14,358 bases of DNA from Afipia sp. (GTDB taxonomy: Bacteria > Pseudomonadota > Alphaproteobacteria > Rhizobiales > Xanthobacteraceae), in assembly GCA_026400415.1 (NCBI GenBank), contig JAPLPA010000337.1:1-14358 (forward strand). Reading direction: 5' to 3'. The translations under genes were made by a program, and so were the position numbers. Below the pieces are notes generated by a model that worked only from the letters and a program-made list of their open reading frames with translations, did not search any database and was not told the DNA's origin. Numbering within the stretch: position 1 is the first letter of the stretch; the number at the start of each line of letters is the position of its first letter. Shown here piece after piece: positions 1-7,036 of this stretch.

Positions 1-428
1 AGGTGATCGGCATCAACACCGCCGTCATCATGGGCGCGCAGGGCATCTGCTTTGCGGTGGCGAGCAACACCGCGAACCATGTGTTGAGCGAGATCATCAT
101 GCACGGCCGTGTGCGGCGCGGGTACATCGGCGTCGCGGCGCAGACCGTGCCGGTGCCGCGGCGGCATGCCATTGCGGCGGAGATTTCCAACCAGTTCGGC
201 GCGCTGCTGATGTCGCTCGACCAGAACGGCCCGGCCAGCCTTGCCGGATTGCTGTCGCACGATCTCGTGGTGTCGCTCGACGGTGCGCCGGTCACGGGCG
301 TGGACGATCTGATCCGGCTTCTCGACGGCGGCAAGATCGGCAAGACGGTGCGGTTCGATCTGCTGCGGATGGGGCGGCTGTGCTCCTTCGACGTGATGCC
401 GACCGAACGGTCGGCATCGGCTGCCTAA
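1..428 (+). CDS. HtrA/Deg-like serine protease, 3' part (PDZ domain)
   Basis: The gene enters from outside the window, so only the last 141 or so residues are visible. The first residues (VIGINTAVI, then GICFAVAS) match the last strands of the trypsin-like fold in HtrA/DegP (S1C) proteases. The segment YIGVAAQTV starts a PDZ domain that runs almost to the C-terminus (NGPASLAGLLSHDLVVSLDG, then a final strand near RFDLLRMG). Family knowledge: such proteins are usually periplasmic or envelope-bound quality-control proteases or chaperones, and the PDZ domain binds exposed C-termini. The His-Asp-Ser triad lies upstream and cannot be checked, so this could be a catalytically dead homologue. Only one PDZ domain is present before the stop, so it resembles the short single-PDZ type rather than two-PDZ DegP. 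A spacer of about 350 bp separates it from the next gene. Confidence 0.82.
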   Translation, partial: VIGINTAVIMGAQGICFAVASNTANHVLSEIIMHGRVRRGYIGVAAQTVPVPRRHAIAAEISNQFGALLMSLDQNGPASLAGLLSHDLVVSLDGAPVTGVDDLIRLLDGGKIGKTVRFDLLRMGRLCSFDVMPTERSASAA

Positions 429-526
429 CGGGGGCTTCCTGAACGGGTGTCGCCGTCCAGCCCTGTTATGCCAGCGGTCGCTGCCGTTCCTGATACGCCA
501 TAAGCAGAAACCGCCCCGCGGCCTAC

Positions 527-562
527 GACTTTCTGCGCACGACTTTCTTCTCAAGACTTTCT
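527..562. repeat. Octamer GACTTTCT repeated three times with a 14-bp period
   Basis: Exact copies of GACTTTCT begin at 527, 541 and 555, so the starts are 14 bp apart both times. The 6-bp spacers (GCGCAC and TTCTCAA-type sequence) are not conserved. It lies in a non-coding spacer. Function unknown; possibilities are spaced binding sites for a regulator or a decayed tandem duplication. Confidence 0.6.
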
Positions 563-669
563 GATCATAGGCCGCGCGCGGTGCTCGCCTATCGTTTGAT
601 CGGGACGTTGCGCGCCGGGCGCAGCGGGCCGGTATTGTTTGCTGACTGATACTTGCTGGGGGCGCATTC

Positions 670-694
670 CACAAAAGTGGAAGCCGGTTTTGTG
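670..694. repeat. REP-like inverted repeat CACAAAA-N11-TTTTGTG
   Basis: A perfect 7-bp inverted repeat (670-676 with 688-694) encloses GTGGAAGCCGG, and an outer ATTCC (666-670) can face GGAAT (707-711). The core AAAAGTGGAA-CCGGTTTT resembles a short palindrome I recall as common between genes in Bradyrhizobiaceae genomes. Membership in that repeat family is from memory and was not tested. Confidence 0.45.
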
Positions 695-780
695 CGACTG
701 CGTTCCGGAATTTCTTTCATAAAAAAATCGAACGGCGAACCGGCATCCACTTCGCCAGCACAACCCTCAGGGAGAACGTT

Positions 781-1230
781 ATGACCAGGATAATGCTCGC
801 GCTAACGACGGCGCTGATGCTGATGGGGGCGACCGCTGCATCGGCGCAATCATTCGGCACCGCGGCGGAAGCCAAGGCGATGCTCGAAAAGGGAATGGCG
901 GCGCTGAAGGCCGACAAGGCAGCGGCGCTCGCTGCTTTCCCAAAGACCGATGGCGGTTTCCGCGACCGTGACCTCTACGTGTTCTGCTACAACACCTCCG
1001 ACGGCAAGTTCACCGCGCATCCCAATCCCGCGCTGATGGGTACCGACGTGCGGGCGCTCAAGGCCGGTGACGATGTGTTCGGCGTGCGCATCTTCGCTGC
1101 CGCGAAGCCGGACGCCGTCGCGACCGTGAACTACGACTTCCCGAAGCCGGGCACGACCAATCCGGTGCCGAAGGAGTCCTACGTCTCGGTGGTCGGCGAT
1201 CAGGGCTGCGGCGTCGGCTACTACAAGTAA
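781..1230 (+). CDS. Secreted single Cache-domain protein
   Basis: A 149-residue protein with an N-terminal signal peptide (hydrophobic residues 4-20, likely cleavage after ASA at 22). The mature part resembles a small stand-alone Cache domain (sCache_2 type): YVFCYNTSDGKFTAHPNP at 66-83, a GDDVFG segment, then KESYV (131-135) and the closing GCGVGYY. Cache domains normally bind small ligands as the periplasmic sensor part of chemoreceptors and kinases. Here there is no signalling domain, so the protein is probably a free periplasmic ligand-binding or accessory protein. The start is supported by AGGGAG at 769-774, 6 bp before the ATG. The stop is followed by a hairpin and T-run shared with the convergent MarC gene. 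Ligand unknown. Two cysteines (69 and 143) could form a disulfide. Confidence 0.82.
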   Translation: MTRIMLALTTALMLMGATAASAQSFGTAAEAKAMLEKGMAALKADKAAALAAFPKTDGGFRDRDLYVFCYNTSDGKFTAHPNPALMGTDVRALKAGDDVFGVRIFAAAKPDAVATVNYDFPKPGTTNPVPKESYVSVVGDQGCGVGYYK

Positions 1231-1259
1231 TCGGCGGATCTGAACTGGCGGCGGTGATT

Positions 1260-1294
1260 GCCGGGAGGCCCGGCGACGCCGCCACCGGCTTTTT
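1260..1294 (+). terminator. Hairpin plus T-run after the Cache protein gene
   Basis: GCCGGG (1260-1265) can pair with CCCGGC (1269-1274), or GCCGG with CCGGC at 1285-1289. The second form is followed directly by TTTTT (1290-1294). It lies between two convergent stop codons, as expected for a rho-independent terminator of the plus-strand gene. Its stem is short in the form that abuts the T-run. Confidence 0.5.
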
Positions 1295-1918
1295 CTAGCT
1301 CTTGATGACGGCGCGCACGCCGTCGATGACGTATTGAACCGCCAGCCCCGCCAGCACCACGCCCAGGAGGCGCGACAGGACGATATTGCCGGTTGCGCCG
1401 AGCACGTTCTTGATCCGGCCGGCGAACAGGAACGCCAGCATGGTCAGCGCACAGACGGCGACGATGATGCCGACCAGCACGGCGAGCGTTGCGGAATCGC
1501 GCGCCAGCCCGGACAGCAGCACAGTTGCGGCAATGGCGCCGGGACCAGCCATCATCGGGATTGCCAGCGGAAATGCCGCGATGTTGCGGACGTGTTCGTC
1601 GGCGACTTTTTCGGCGGTTCTGGAATCGTGTTCGTTGCGCGTGCCATAGACCATTTCGGCGGCAATCCAGAACAGCAACAGGCCGCCGGCAATGTGGAAT
1701 GCAGGCAGCGTGATGCCGAGGCGGCGCAGCAGCGTGTCGCCGATCAGCGCCGTGCCGATGAGAATGGCCCCGGCGATCAGACAGGCGCGCCACCCGACGC
1801 TGCGCCGTCTGTCCGCGGAAATGCCCTCGGTGAGTCCGATGAAAATCGCCGCCAGGCCGACCGGATCGATCACCACGAGCAGCGTTACGAAGGCCGACAG
1901 GATGTAATCGATGTTCAT
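1295..1918 (-). CDS. MarC family integral membrane protein
   Basis: A 207-residue polytopic membrane protein with about six hydrophobic segments, the usual length for the MarC/UPF0056 family. Recognisable family stretches are an early DPVGL (18-22) inside the first membrane region, the charged linker EGISADRRRS, the FHIAGGLLLF segment and AFPLAIPMMAGPGAIA (115-130). Family knowledge: located in the inner membrane. The name recalls multiple antibiotic resistance, but a role in resistance was not upheld for E. coli MarC, and transport function is undetermined for most members. The gene converges on the Cache protein gene and is divergent from gyrA. No good Shine-Dalgarno sequence precedes the ATG; it was kept because translation begins right at the conserved N-terminus. 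Confidence 0.88.
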   Translation of the reverse strand: MNIDYILSAFVTLLVVIDPVGLAAIFIGLTEGISADRRRSVGWRACLIAGAILIGTALIGDTLLRRLGITLPAFHIAGGLLLFWIAAEMVYGTRNEHDSRTAEKVADEHVRNIAAFPLAIPMMAGPGAIAATVLLSGLARDSATLAVLVGIIVAVCALTMLAFLFAGRIKNVLGATGNIVLSRLLGVVLAGLAVQYVIDGVRAVIKS

Positions 1919-2181
1919 GCGCGCAGCTAATCAGGTGGGGCGGAGGGGTCAACCGAAGCCGGGTTTCGGGGGCTTTTGCGGGGTGGCCGTTCAATACCGC
2001 GTGGCGGTGTATTTTGCGGCCCGTAAGTATCTGGAATATCGTATGAAAATAGCCACTTGCGACAGCTTTTTGCGGTGGCGATTGGCCGTCAGATCGGTTA
2101 TCTAACGGGACTGTAGATTCGCGCGAAAATGCGCGGCGTTTTGCAAGCCCATCCCCAACTCATTTCTCAGGTTCAATCCCA

Positions 2182-4908
2182 TTGGCCGACGATAACACGC
2201 AGCCCCCGGCCGACCCCGGTCCATCCGACGTTCGCCCGATCTCCATCGTCGAGGAGATGAAGCGCTCGTACCTCGATTACGCCATGAGCGTGATCGTGGC
2301 GCGTGCGCTGCCGGATGCGCGCGACGGATTGAAGCCGGTGCATCGCCGGATTCTCTATGCGATGTACGAAAACGGTTTCGAGTGGAACAAGCCGTATCGC
2401 AAGTCGGCGCGAACAGTCGGCGACGTCATCGGTAAATATCATCCGCACGGCGATCAGTCGGTGTACGACGCGATGGTGCGCATGGCGCAGGATTTTTCCA
2501 TGCGCGTCCCGTTGATCGACGGGCAGGGCAATTTCGGTTCGGTCGATGGCGATATGGCGGCCGCCATGCGTTATACGGAATCGCGCCTCGAGAAAGTTGC
2601 GCATTCGCTGCTCGACGACATCGATAAAGACACTGTCGACTTTCAGCCGAACTACGATAGCTCCGAACGCGAACCCAAAGTTCTTCCCGCCAAATTTCCA
2701 AATCTGCTGGTCAACGGCGCGGGCGGCATCGCGGTCGGCATGGCCACCAATATCCCGCCGCACAATCTCGGTGAAGTCATCGACGCCTGCATCGCGCTGA
2801 TCAACGATCCGGCGCTGGGCATCGACGATCTGATCAACATCGTACCGGGGCCTGATTTTCCGACCGGCGGCATCATCCTTGGCCGGCAGGGCATCCGCGC
2901 GGCGTATCATCTGGGCCGCGGTTCCATCGTGATGCGCGGCAAGGTCAACATCGAAGACATCCGCAAGGATCGTCAGGCAATCGTTGTCTCCGAGATTCCG
3001 TATCAGGTGAACAAGGCCAGCATGGTCGAGCGCATCGCCGAACTGGTGCGCGAGAAGAAGATTGAAGGCATCAGTGATCTTCGCGACGAATCCGATCGCG
3101 ACGGTTATCGCGTGGTCGTCGAGTTGAAGCGCGACGCGGTGCCTGAGATTGTTTTGAACCAGCTTTACAAATTTACACCGCTGCAGACCAATTTCGGCGC
3201 CAACGTCGTAGCGCTCGATGGCGGACGTCCTCTGGTGATGAACCTGAAGGACCTGCTGACGCTCTTTATTTCGTTCCGAGAAACAGTCGTCTCACGCCGG
3301 ACGAAATTCCTGCTCAACAAGGCGCGCGATCGCGCACATATTTTGGTTGGCCTCGCAATTGCGGTCGCCAATATCGACGAAGTCATCAAGGTCATCCGCA
3401 CGTCGCCTGATCCAAACACCGCGCGCGAAACCCTGATGGCGCGTGAATGGCCCGCCAAGGATGTCGCGACGATGATTTCGTTGATCGACGATCCACGCCA
3501 TCGCATGACCGACAAGGGCACTGCGCAGCTATCGATGGAGCAGGCGAAAGCGATTCTCGATTTGCGTCTGCAGCGCCTTACAGCATTGGGCCGTGAGGAA
3601 ATCGGCGAGGAACTCGACAAGCTCGCTGTCGAGATCGCAGATTATCTCGACATTCTGCGCTCGCGCGCGCGCATCCAGAGCATCATCAAGGATGAGCTGA
3701 CTGCGGTGAAGTCAGAATTCGCAACACCACGACGCACCGTCATCATCGATCAGGAAGGCGAGGTCGAGGACGAAGACCTCATTCAGCGCGAGGACATGGT
3801 CGTGACAGTCTCTCACGCCGGCTACGTCAAGCGCGTTCCGCTTTCGGCTTATCGCGCCCAGAAGCGTGGCGGCAAGGGCCGTTCCGGTATGACGACCCGC
3901 GAAGAAGATTTCGTCAGCAGGCTCTTTATTGCCTCGACACATACGCCGGTTCTGTTCTTCTCGTCGCGCGGTCAGGTTTATAAAGAAAAGGTCTGGCGTC
4001 TGCCCATGGCGGCACCGAACGCGCGCGGCAAGGCAATGATCAACATCCTGCCGATGGAGCAGGGCGAGCGCATCACCACGATCATGCCGCTGCCGGAGGA
4101 TGAGAAATCCTGGGGCGAACTCGACATTATCTTCGCGACAACCGGCGGCAATGTGCGCCGTAACAAACTGTCCGACTTCGTGGACGTTCGCCGTTCTGGC
4201 ATCATTGCGATGAAGCTTGAAGACGATGAAGCCATCGTCGATGTGCAGATCGCGAAGGAAAATGAAGACGTGCTGCTGACGGCTGCGGGCGGACAATGCA
4301 TTCGCTTCCCTGTCACCGATGTGCGCGTGTTTACAGGCCGTACCTCGATGGGCGTGCGCGGCATTGCGCTCGGCAAGAACGACAAACTGATTTCGTTGAC
4401 GATCCTGCGCCATCTGGAAGCGTCGTCCGACGAACGCGCGGCTTATCTGAAGATGCGTCGTGCGGTTGCGGGCGAGGCGGCTGATGCGGGCGTAGAGACT
4501 GATGCCGATGCAGAGGAAGCCTCGACGTCGCTGCAACTCGGGCAGGATCGTTACGCGCAAATGTCGGCGGCCGAGCAGTCGGTTCTGACCATTAGCGAAA
4601 ACGGATACGGCAAGCGCAGTTCTTCATACGAATATCGCACCACGGGCCGCGGCGGAAAAGGCATCGTGGCGATGTCGGTGAACAACCGCAACGGCAAGCT
4701 GGTCGCGTCATTCCCTGTCGAGGATTCAGATCAGATCATGCTGGTGACGGATGCGGGACAGCTCATTCGCTGTCCGGTCAAGGATATCCGCGTAGCCGGG
4801 CGCTCGACACAGGGCGTGATCGTGTTCGATACCGCAGAAGACGAGCATGTCGTGTCCGTCGAACACATCACCGACGAGACGGATAACGGCAACGGAAACG
4901 GCGGCTAG
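2182..4908 (+). CDS. gyrA: DNA gyrase subunit A
   Basis: This is a 908-residue GyrA, the breakage-reunion subunit that with GyrB introduces negative supercoils. The conserved N-terminus (SIVEEMKRSYLDYAMSVIV) has no upstream in-frame ATG, and TTG at 2182 is the first plausible start; only a weak CAGG precedes it. The next Met (26) would cut into conserved sequence. The catalytic tyrosine is Tyr131 in AAAMRYTE (E. coli Tyr122). The coiled-coil and gate region follows to about 510. The GyrA box QKRGGKG is at 560-566, so the subunit is gyrase rather than ParC. The C-terminal beta-pinwheel is interrupted at about 745-797 by an acidic, low-complexity insert and ends in a Gly/Asn tail. The quinolone-resistance region reads HGDQSVYD: Gln92 replaces E. 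coli Ser83 while Asp96 (Asp87) is kept. The stop lies 3 bp from the convergent gene's stop. Confidence 0.98.
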   Translation: MADDNTQPPADPGPSDVRPISIVEEMKRSYLDYAMSVIVARALPDARDGLKPVHRRILYAMYENGFEWNKPYRKSARTVGDVIGKYHPHGDQSVYDAMVRMAQDFSMRVPLIDGQGNFGSVDGDMAAAMRYTESRLEKVAHSLLDDIDKDTVDFQPNYDSSEREPKVLPAKFPNLLVNGAGGIAVGMATNIPPHNLGEVIDACIALINDPALGIDDLINIVPGPDFPTGGIILGRQGIRAAYHLGRGSIVMRGKVNIEDIRKDRQAIVVSEIPYQVNKASMVERIAELVREKKIEGISDLRDESDRDGYRVVVELKRDAVPEIVLNQLYKFTPLQTNFGANVVALDGGRPLVMNLKDLLTLFISFRETVVSRRTKFLLNKARDRAHILVGLAIAVANIDEVIKVIRTSPDPNTARETLMAREWPAKDVATMISLIDDPRHRMTDKGTAQLSMEQAKAILDLRLQRLTALGREEIGEELDKLAVEIADYLDILRSRARIQSIIKDELTAVKSEFATPRRTVIIDQEGEVEDEDLIQREDMVVTVSHAGYVKRVPLSAYRAQKRGGKGRSGMTTREEDFVSRLFIASTHTPVLFFSSRGQVYKEKVWRLPMAAPNARGKAMINILPMEQGERITTIMPLPEDEKSWGELDIIFATTGGNVRRNKLSDFVDVRRSGIIAMKLEDDEAIVDVQIAKENEDVLLTAAGGQCIRFPVTDVRVFTGRTSMGVRGIALGKNDKLISLTILRHLEASSDERAAYLKMRRAVAGEAADAGVETDADAEEASTSLQLGQDRYAQMSAAEQSVLTISENGYGKRSSSYEYRTTGRGGKGIVAMSVNNRNGKLVASFPVEDSDQIMLVTDAGQLIRCPVKDIRVAGRSTQGVIVFDTAEDEHVVSVEHITDETDNGNGNGG

Positions 4909-4911
4909 GTT

Positions 4912-5211
4912 TTAGAGCTTGTCCGTAGATACGAGGCGGACTTGCTTCACAGTGGTGTTCGACTCTGAGCGACGCAGGCAGGAATTGTTGTAGTTCGGCC
5001 AGTTCTGCTCCGAGCAGACGAGATCGGCGGTTGCGACGTTCTGTTTGTCGGCCTTAACGGCTATCGGCGCGGCATTGGCTGACGTGCTTGGTCCGAAGCT
5101 CGGGAAAATCGTGACAGCGGCAATTGCGAACGCCGCGATGGCGAGAACGGCCAGCGACTTGTTAATGATCGAGGCGGTTTGAGGGGTGATCGTAATGGTG
5201 TTCGGCGTCAT
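4912..5211 (-). CDS. Small exported protein with a conserved Cys pair, unknown function
   Basis: The reading frame is open from 5352, but the best start is the ATG at 5211, with AGGAAG (5218-5223) 6 bp upstream; an adjacent ATG at 5214 is the alternative. This gives 99 residues: a short polar N-terminus, a hydrophobic segment at about 19-36 (uncleaved anchor or signal peptide, with ANAAP at 45-49), and a C-terminal motif with two cysteines (VCSEQNWPNYNNSCLRR, Cys66 and Cys78) ending in a VRLVSTDKL tail. I recall similar short proteins with a C-x-Q-x-WP-Y-x-x-x-CLR pattern in rhizobia, with no function assigned. The cysteines may form a disulfide in the periplasm. The gene runs towards gyrA, with only 3 bp between the stops, and no terminator hairpin is evident there. 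Confidence 0.75.
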   Translation of the reverse strand: MTPNTITITPQTASIINKSLAVLAIAAFAIAAVTIFPSFGPSTSANAAPIAVKADKQNVATADLVCSEQNWPNYNNSCLRRSESNTTVKQVRLVSTDKL

Positions 5212-5217
5212 CATAGT

Positions 5218-5223
5218 CTTCCT
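5218..5223 (-). promoter_or_regulatory. Ribosome binding site that sets the start at 5211
   Basis: AGGAAG on the minus strand lies 6 bp from the ATG at 5209-5211 and 3 bp from the ATG at 5212-5214. It makes the long 146-residue reading from 5352 unlikely. Confidence 0.6.
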
Positions 5224-5373
5224 CTGTCCCGGCCCCAGCGGCCTTGCTGGGATGATGACGCCCAGCGGTCCGAAAAGTTCGTGAGAGGTTGAGCGTTTGA
5301 CCAAAATTAAATTGTCAAAGCGGTCGGAACCGGTTGCCCTTGCCGCATTCATGCAAGCGGGCTAGGAGGATTG

Positions 5374-5871
5374 ATGCCTCGTGTTGCGCTCTATCCAGGG
5401 TCATTCGACCCCGTTACCAACGGCCACCTCGACGTGGTGCGGCAGGCGGCCGCGCTCGTCGACCGTCTGATCGTGGCCATCGGTATTCATCCCGGCAAGG
5501 CACCGCTGTTTTCGACCGAGGAGCGCCTTTCGATGGTGGCCGAGGTGTTCACGCCCATCGCGGCGAACGCCAAATGCAAGCTCGAATGCGTTACCTTCGA
5601 CGATCTAACGGTGACGGCGGCGCAACGTGCAGGTGCGACGATCCTCATTCGCGGACTTCGCGACGGCACCGATCTCGACTACGAAATGCAGATCGCAGGC
5701 ATGAACCAGACGCTGGTGCCGGATGTGCATACGGTTTTTATTCCAGCCTCCGCCACGGTTCGCCCGATCACCGCCACACTGGTACGTCAGATCGCCAGTA
5801 TGGGCGGCGACGTTTCACACTTCGTCCCCAAGGCCGTAGCAGTGCGCCTCAAGACAAAATTCGCCGGCTGA
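5374..5871 (+). CDS. coaD: Phosphopantetheine adenylyltransferase
   Basis: A 165-residue enzyme that transfers AMP from ATP to 4'-phosphopantetheine, the fourth step of coenzyme A synthesis, in the cytoplasm. The nucleotidyltransferase signature is clear: YPGSFDPVTNGH at 7-18, with Thr15 and His18 forming the TxGH motif. RGLRDGTDLDYE (93-104) matches the substrate-binding segment. The usual ISSxxVKE phosphate-binding stretch reads ITATLVRQI (132-140), a variant with Thr/Ala in place of the serines. Length is normal for the family. ATG at 5374 follows AGGAGG (5364-5369) by 4 bp; TTG at 5371 is too close to it. The next gene begins 40 bp after the stop, so coaD and the cyclophilins may be co-transcribed. 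Confidence 0.96.
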   Translation: MPRVALYPGSFDPVTNGHLDVVRQAAALVDRLIVAIGIHPGKAPLFSTEERLSMVAEVFTPIAANAKCKLECVTFDDLTVTAAQRAGATILIRGLRDGTDLDYEMQIAGMNQTLVPDVHTVFIPASATVRPITATLVRQIASMGGDVSHFVPKAVAVRLKTKFAG

Positions 5872-5911
5872 ATTCAGCTTTCAATCACCCACTCAGGTTT
5901 TCGGAGTTTTC

Positions 5912-6457
5912 ATGATCCGTATTCTTGCCGTTCTCGCCGCATTCGCCTTCGTGTCGCCGGCGCTCGCACAGCAGAAGCTGCCGGCTAATCTCGATAAGGA
6001 CAACGCCATCGTCATCGACACGACCAAGGGCCGTGTCATCGTGAAATTGAACACGGATATCGCGCCCAAGCATGCCGAGCGCATTAAGCAGCTCGCGCGC
6101 GACGGCTATTACGACAATGTGCCGTTCCATCGCGTGATCGAAGGCTTTATGGCGCAAACTGGCGACGGCAAAAATTTCGACGGCACCGGCGGCTCGAAAT
6201 ATCCGAACCTTGCCGCCGAATTCACCGCGACCCCGTTCAAGCGCGGCACCGTCGGCATGGCGCGCTCGTCTTCACCTGACTCGGCGAATTCGCAGTTCTT
6301 CATCTGCTTCGGTGACGCGGCCTTTCTCAACAACAAATACACAGTCGTTGGAGAAGTGGTGTCGGGCATGGATGTGGTGGACCGCATGAAGCGCGGCGAG
6401 CCGGTAGCGAACCCCGACAAGATGACCAAAGTACAGGTCGCATCGGACATCAAGTAA
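5912..6457 (+). CDS. ppiA: Periplasmic cyclophilin-type peptidyl-prolyl isomerase
   Basis: A 181-residue cyclophilin with an N-terminal signal peptide (hydrophobic 4-17, likely cleavage after ALA at 19), so it should act in the periplasm on cis-trans isomerisation of X-Pro bonds during protein folding. Catalytic landmarks are FHRVI (Arg74 is the equivalent of human CypA Arg55), MAQTG (Gln82) and QFFICF (Phe129/130). GGAG at 5903-5906 lies 5 bp before the ATG. A second cyclophilin without a signal peptide follows 45 bp later, and the pair looks like a tandem duplication in which one copy gained or lost an export signal. The symbol is given by analogy to E. coli PpiA/PpiB location, not by orthology. 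Confidence 0.94.
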   Translation: MIRILAVLAAFAFVSPALAQQKLPANLDKDNAIVIDTTKGRVIVKLNTDIAPKHAERIKQLARDGYYDNVPFHRVIEGFMAQTGDGKNFDGTGGSKYPNLAAEFTATPFKRGTVGMARSSSPDSANSQFFICFGDAAFLNNKYTVVGEVVSGMDVVDRMKRGEPVANPDKMTKVQVASDIK

Positions 6458-6502
6458 TTCGGCGCAGAATTTGCGCGCTTCTCAAATTGTAGAAAGTTCA
6501 TC

Positions 6503-6967
6503 ATGGCTGATAACGACAACACCCTAATTTTGGAAACCACACAGGGACCCGTGACCATCGAGATGCGTCCCGATCTCGCGCCGGGTCACGTCGCCCGCAT
6601 CAAGGAACTGGTGCGCGAGGGTTTCTACGACGGCATCGTGTTCCATCGCGTAATCGACGGCTTCATGGCGCAGACCGGATGCCCGCAGGGCACGGGCACT
6701 GGCGGCTCGGGCAAGAAGCTGAAGGCGGAGTTCAACAAGGAGCCGCATGTGCGCGGCACCACGTCGATGGCGCGATCGTCCAATCCTGACTCCGGCGACA
6801 GCCAGTTCTTCATCTGCTTCGATGACGCGGCCTTTCTCAACAATCAATATACTGTCTGGGGCAAGGTCACGTCAGGCATGGAGAATGTCGACAAGATCAA
6901 GCGCGGCGAGCCGGTATCGAATCCCGACAAGATCGTGAAGGCTCACATGGCGGCCGACGCGGCTTGA
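6503..6967 (+). CDS. ppiB: Cytoplasmic cyclophilin-type peptidyl-prolyl isomerase
   Basis: A 154-residue cyclophilin with no signal peptide, expected to act in the cytoplasm. Active-site residues are present: FHRVI (Arg49), FMAQTG (Gln57) and SQFFICF (Phe102). It is closely similar to the preceding periplasmic cyclophilin, with almost the same C-terminal text from NPDS to the KRGEPVSNPDK stretch; the DNA at 6803-6843 differs at one base from 6293-6333. The ribosome binding site is weak (AGAAAG, about 6 bp upstream), which suits translation in an operon. A strong hairpin follows the stop before queA. Confidence 0.94.
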   Translation: MADNDNTLILETTQGPVTIEMRPDLAPGHVARIKELVREGFYDGIVFHRVIDGFMAQTGCPQGTGTGGSGKKLKAEFNKEPHVRGTTSMARSSNPDSGDSQFFICFDDAAFLNNQYTVWGKVTSGMENVDKIKRGEPVSNPDKIVKAHMAADAA

Positions 6968-6996
6968 GCGGCTCTATTGTCTGATTGCGATTGTGG

Positions 6997-7028
6997 ATGG
7001 CCGGGTTTATCCCGGCCATTGTCATTTT
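6997..7028 (+). terminator. Strong hairpin between ppiB and queA
   Basis: ATGGCCGGG (6997-7005) and CCCGGCCAT (7011-7019) form a perfect 9-bp stem with a TTTAT loop. ATTTT follows at 7024-7028, only a short U tract. It may end the cyclophilin transcript, but it lies about 17 bp before the queA ATG and next to its ribosome binding site, so attenuation or transcript-end protection are also possible. Confidence 0.55.
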
Positions 7029-7036
7029 AGGCGACC

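Larger units (their letters stand above)
429..780. other. 352-bp spacer without a recognisable gene
   Basis: No convincing reading frame was seen on either strand. The stretch carries a three-copy octamer direct repeat (527-562), a REP-like inverted repeat (670-694) and a run of seven A residues shortly before the ribosome binding site of the Cache protein gene. I could not assign a clear promoter or a terminator for the upstream protease gene. Confidence 0.6.

Noticed and set aside
527..562. CRISPR array
   Set aside because: The repeats are only 8 bp with 6-bp spacers and no cas genes are present.
1334..1930. 198-residue plus-strand frame opposite the MarC gene
   Set aside because: Its product is rich in Gln, Arg, His and Asp without fold-like pattern, while the minus strand encodes a clear MarC family protein.
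3712..4560. 282-residue minus-strand open frame
   Set aside because: It lies wholly inside gyrA, whose plus-strand product is beyond doubt; it is a byproduct of GC-rich codon use.
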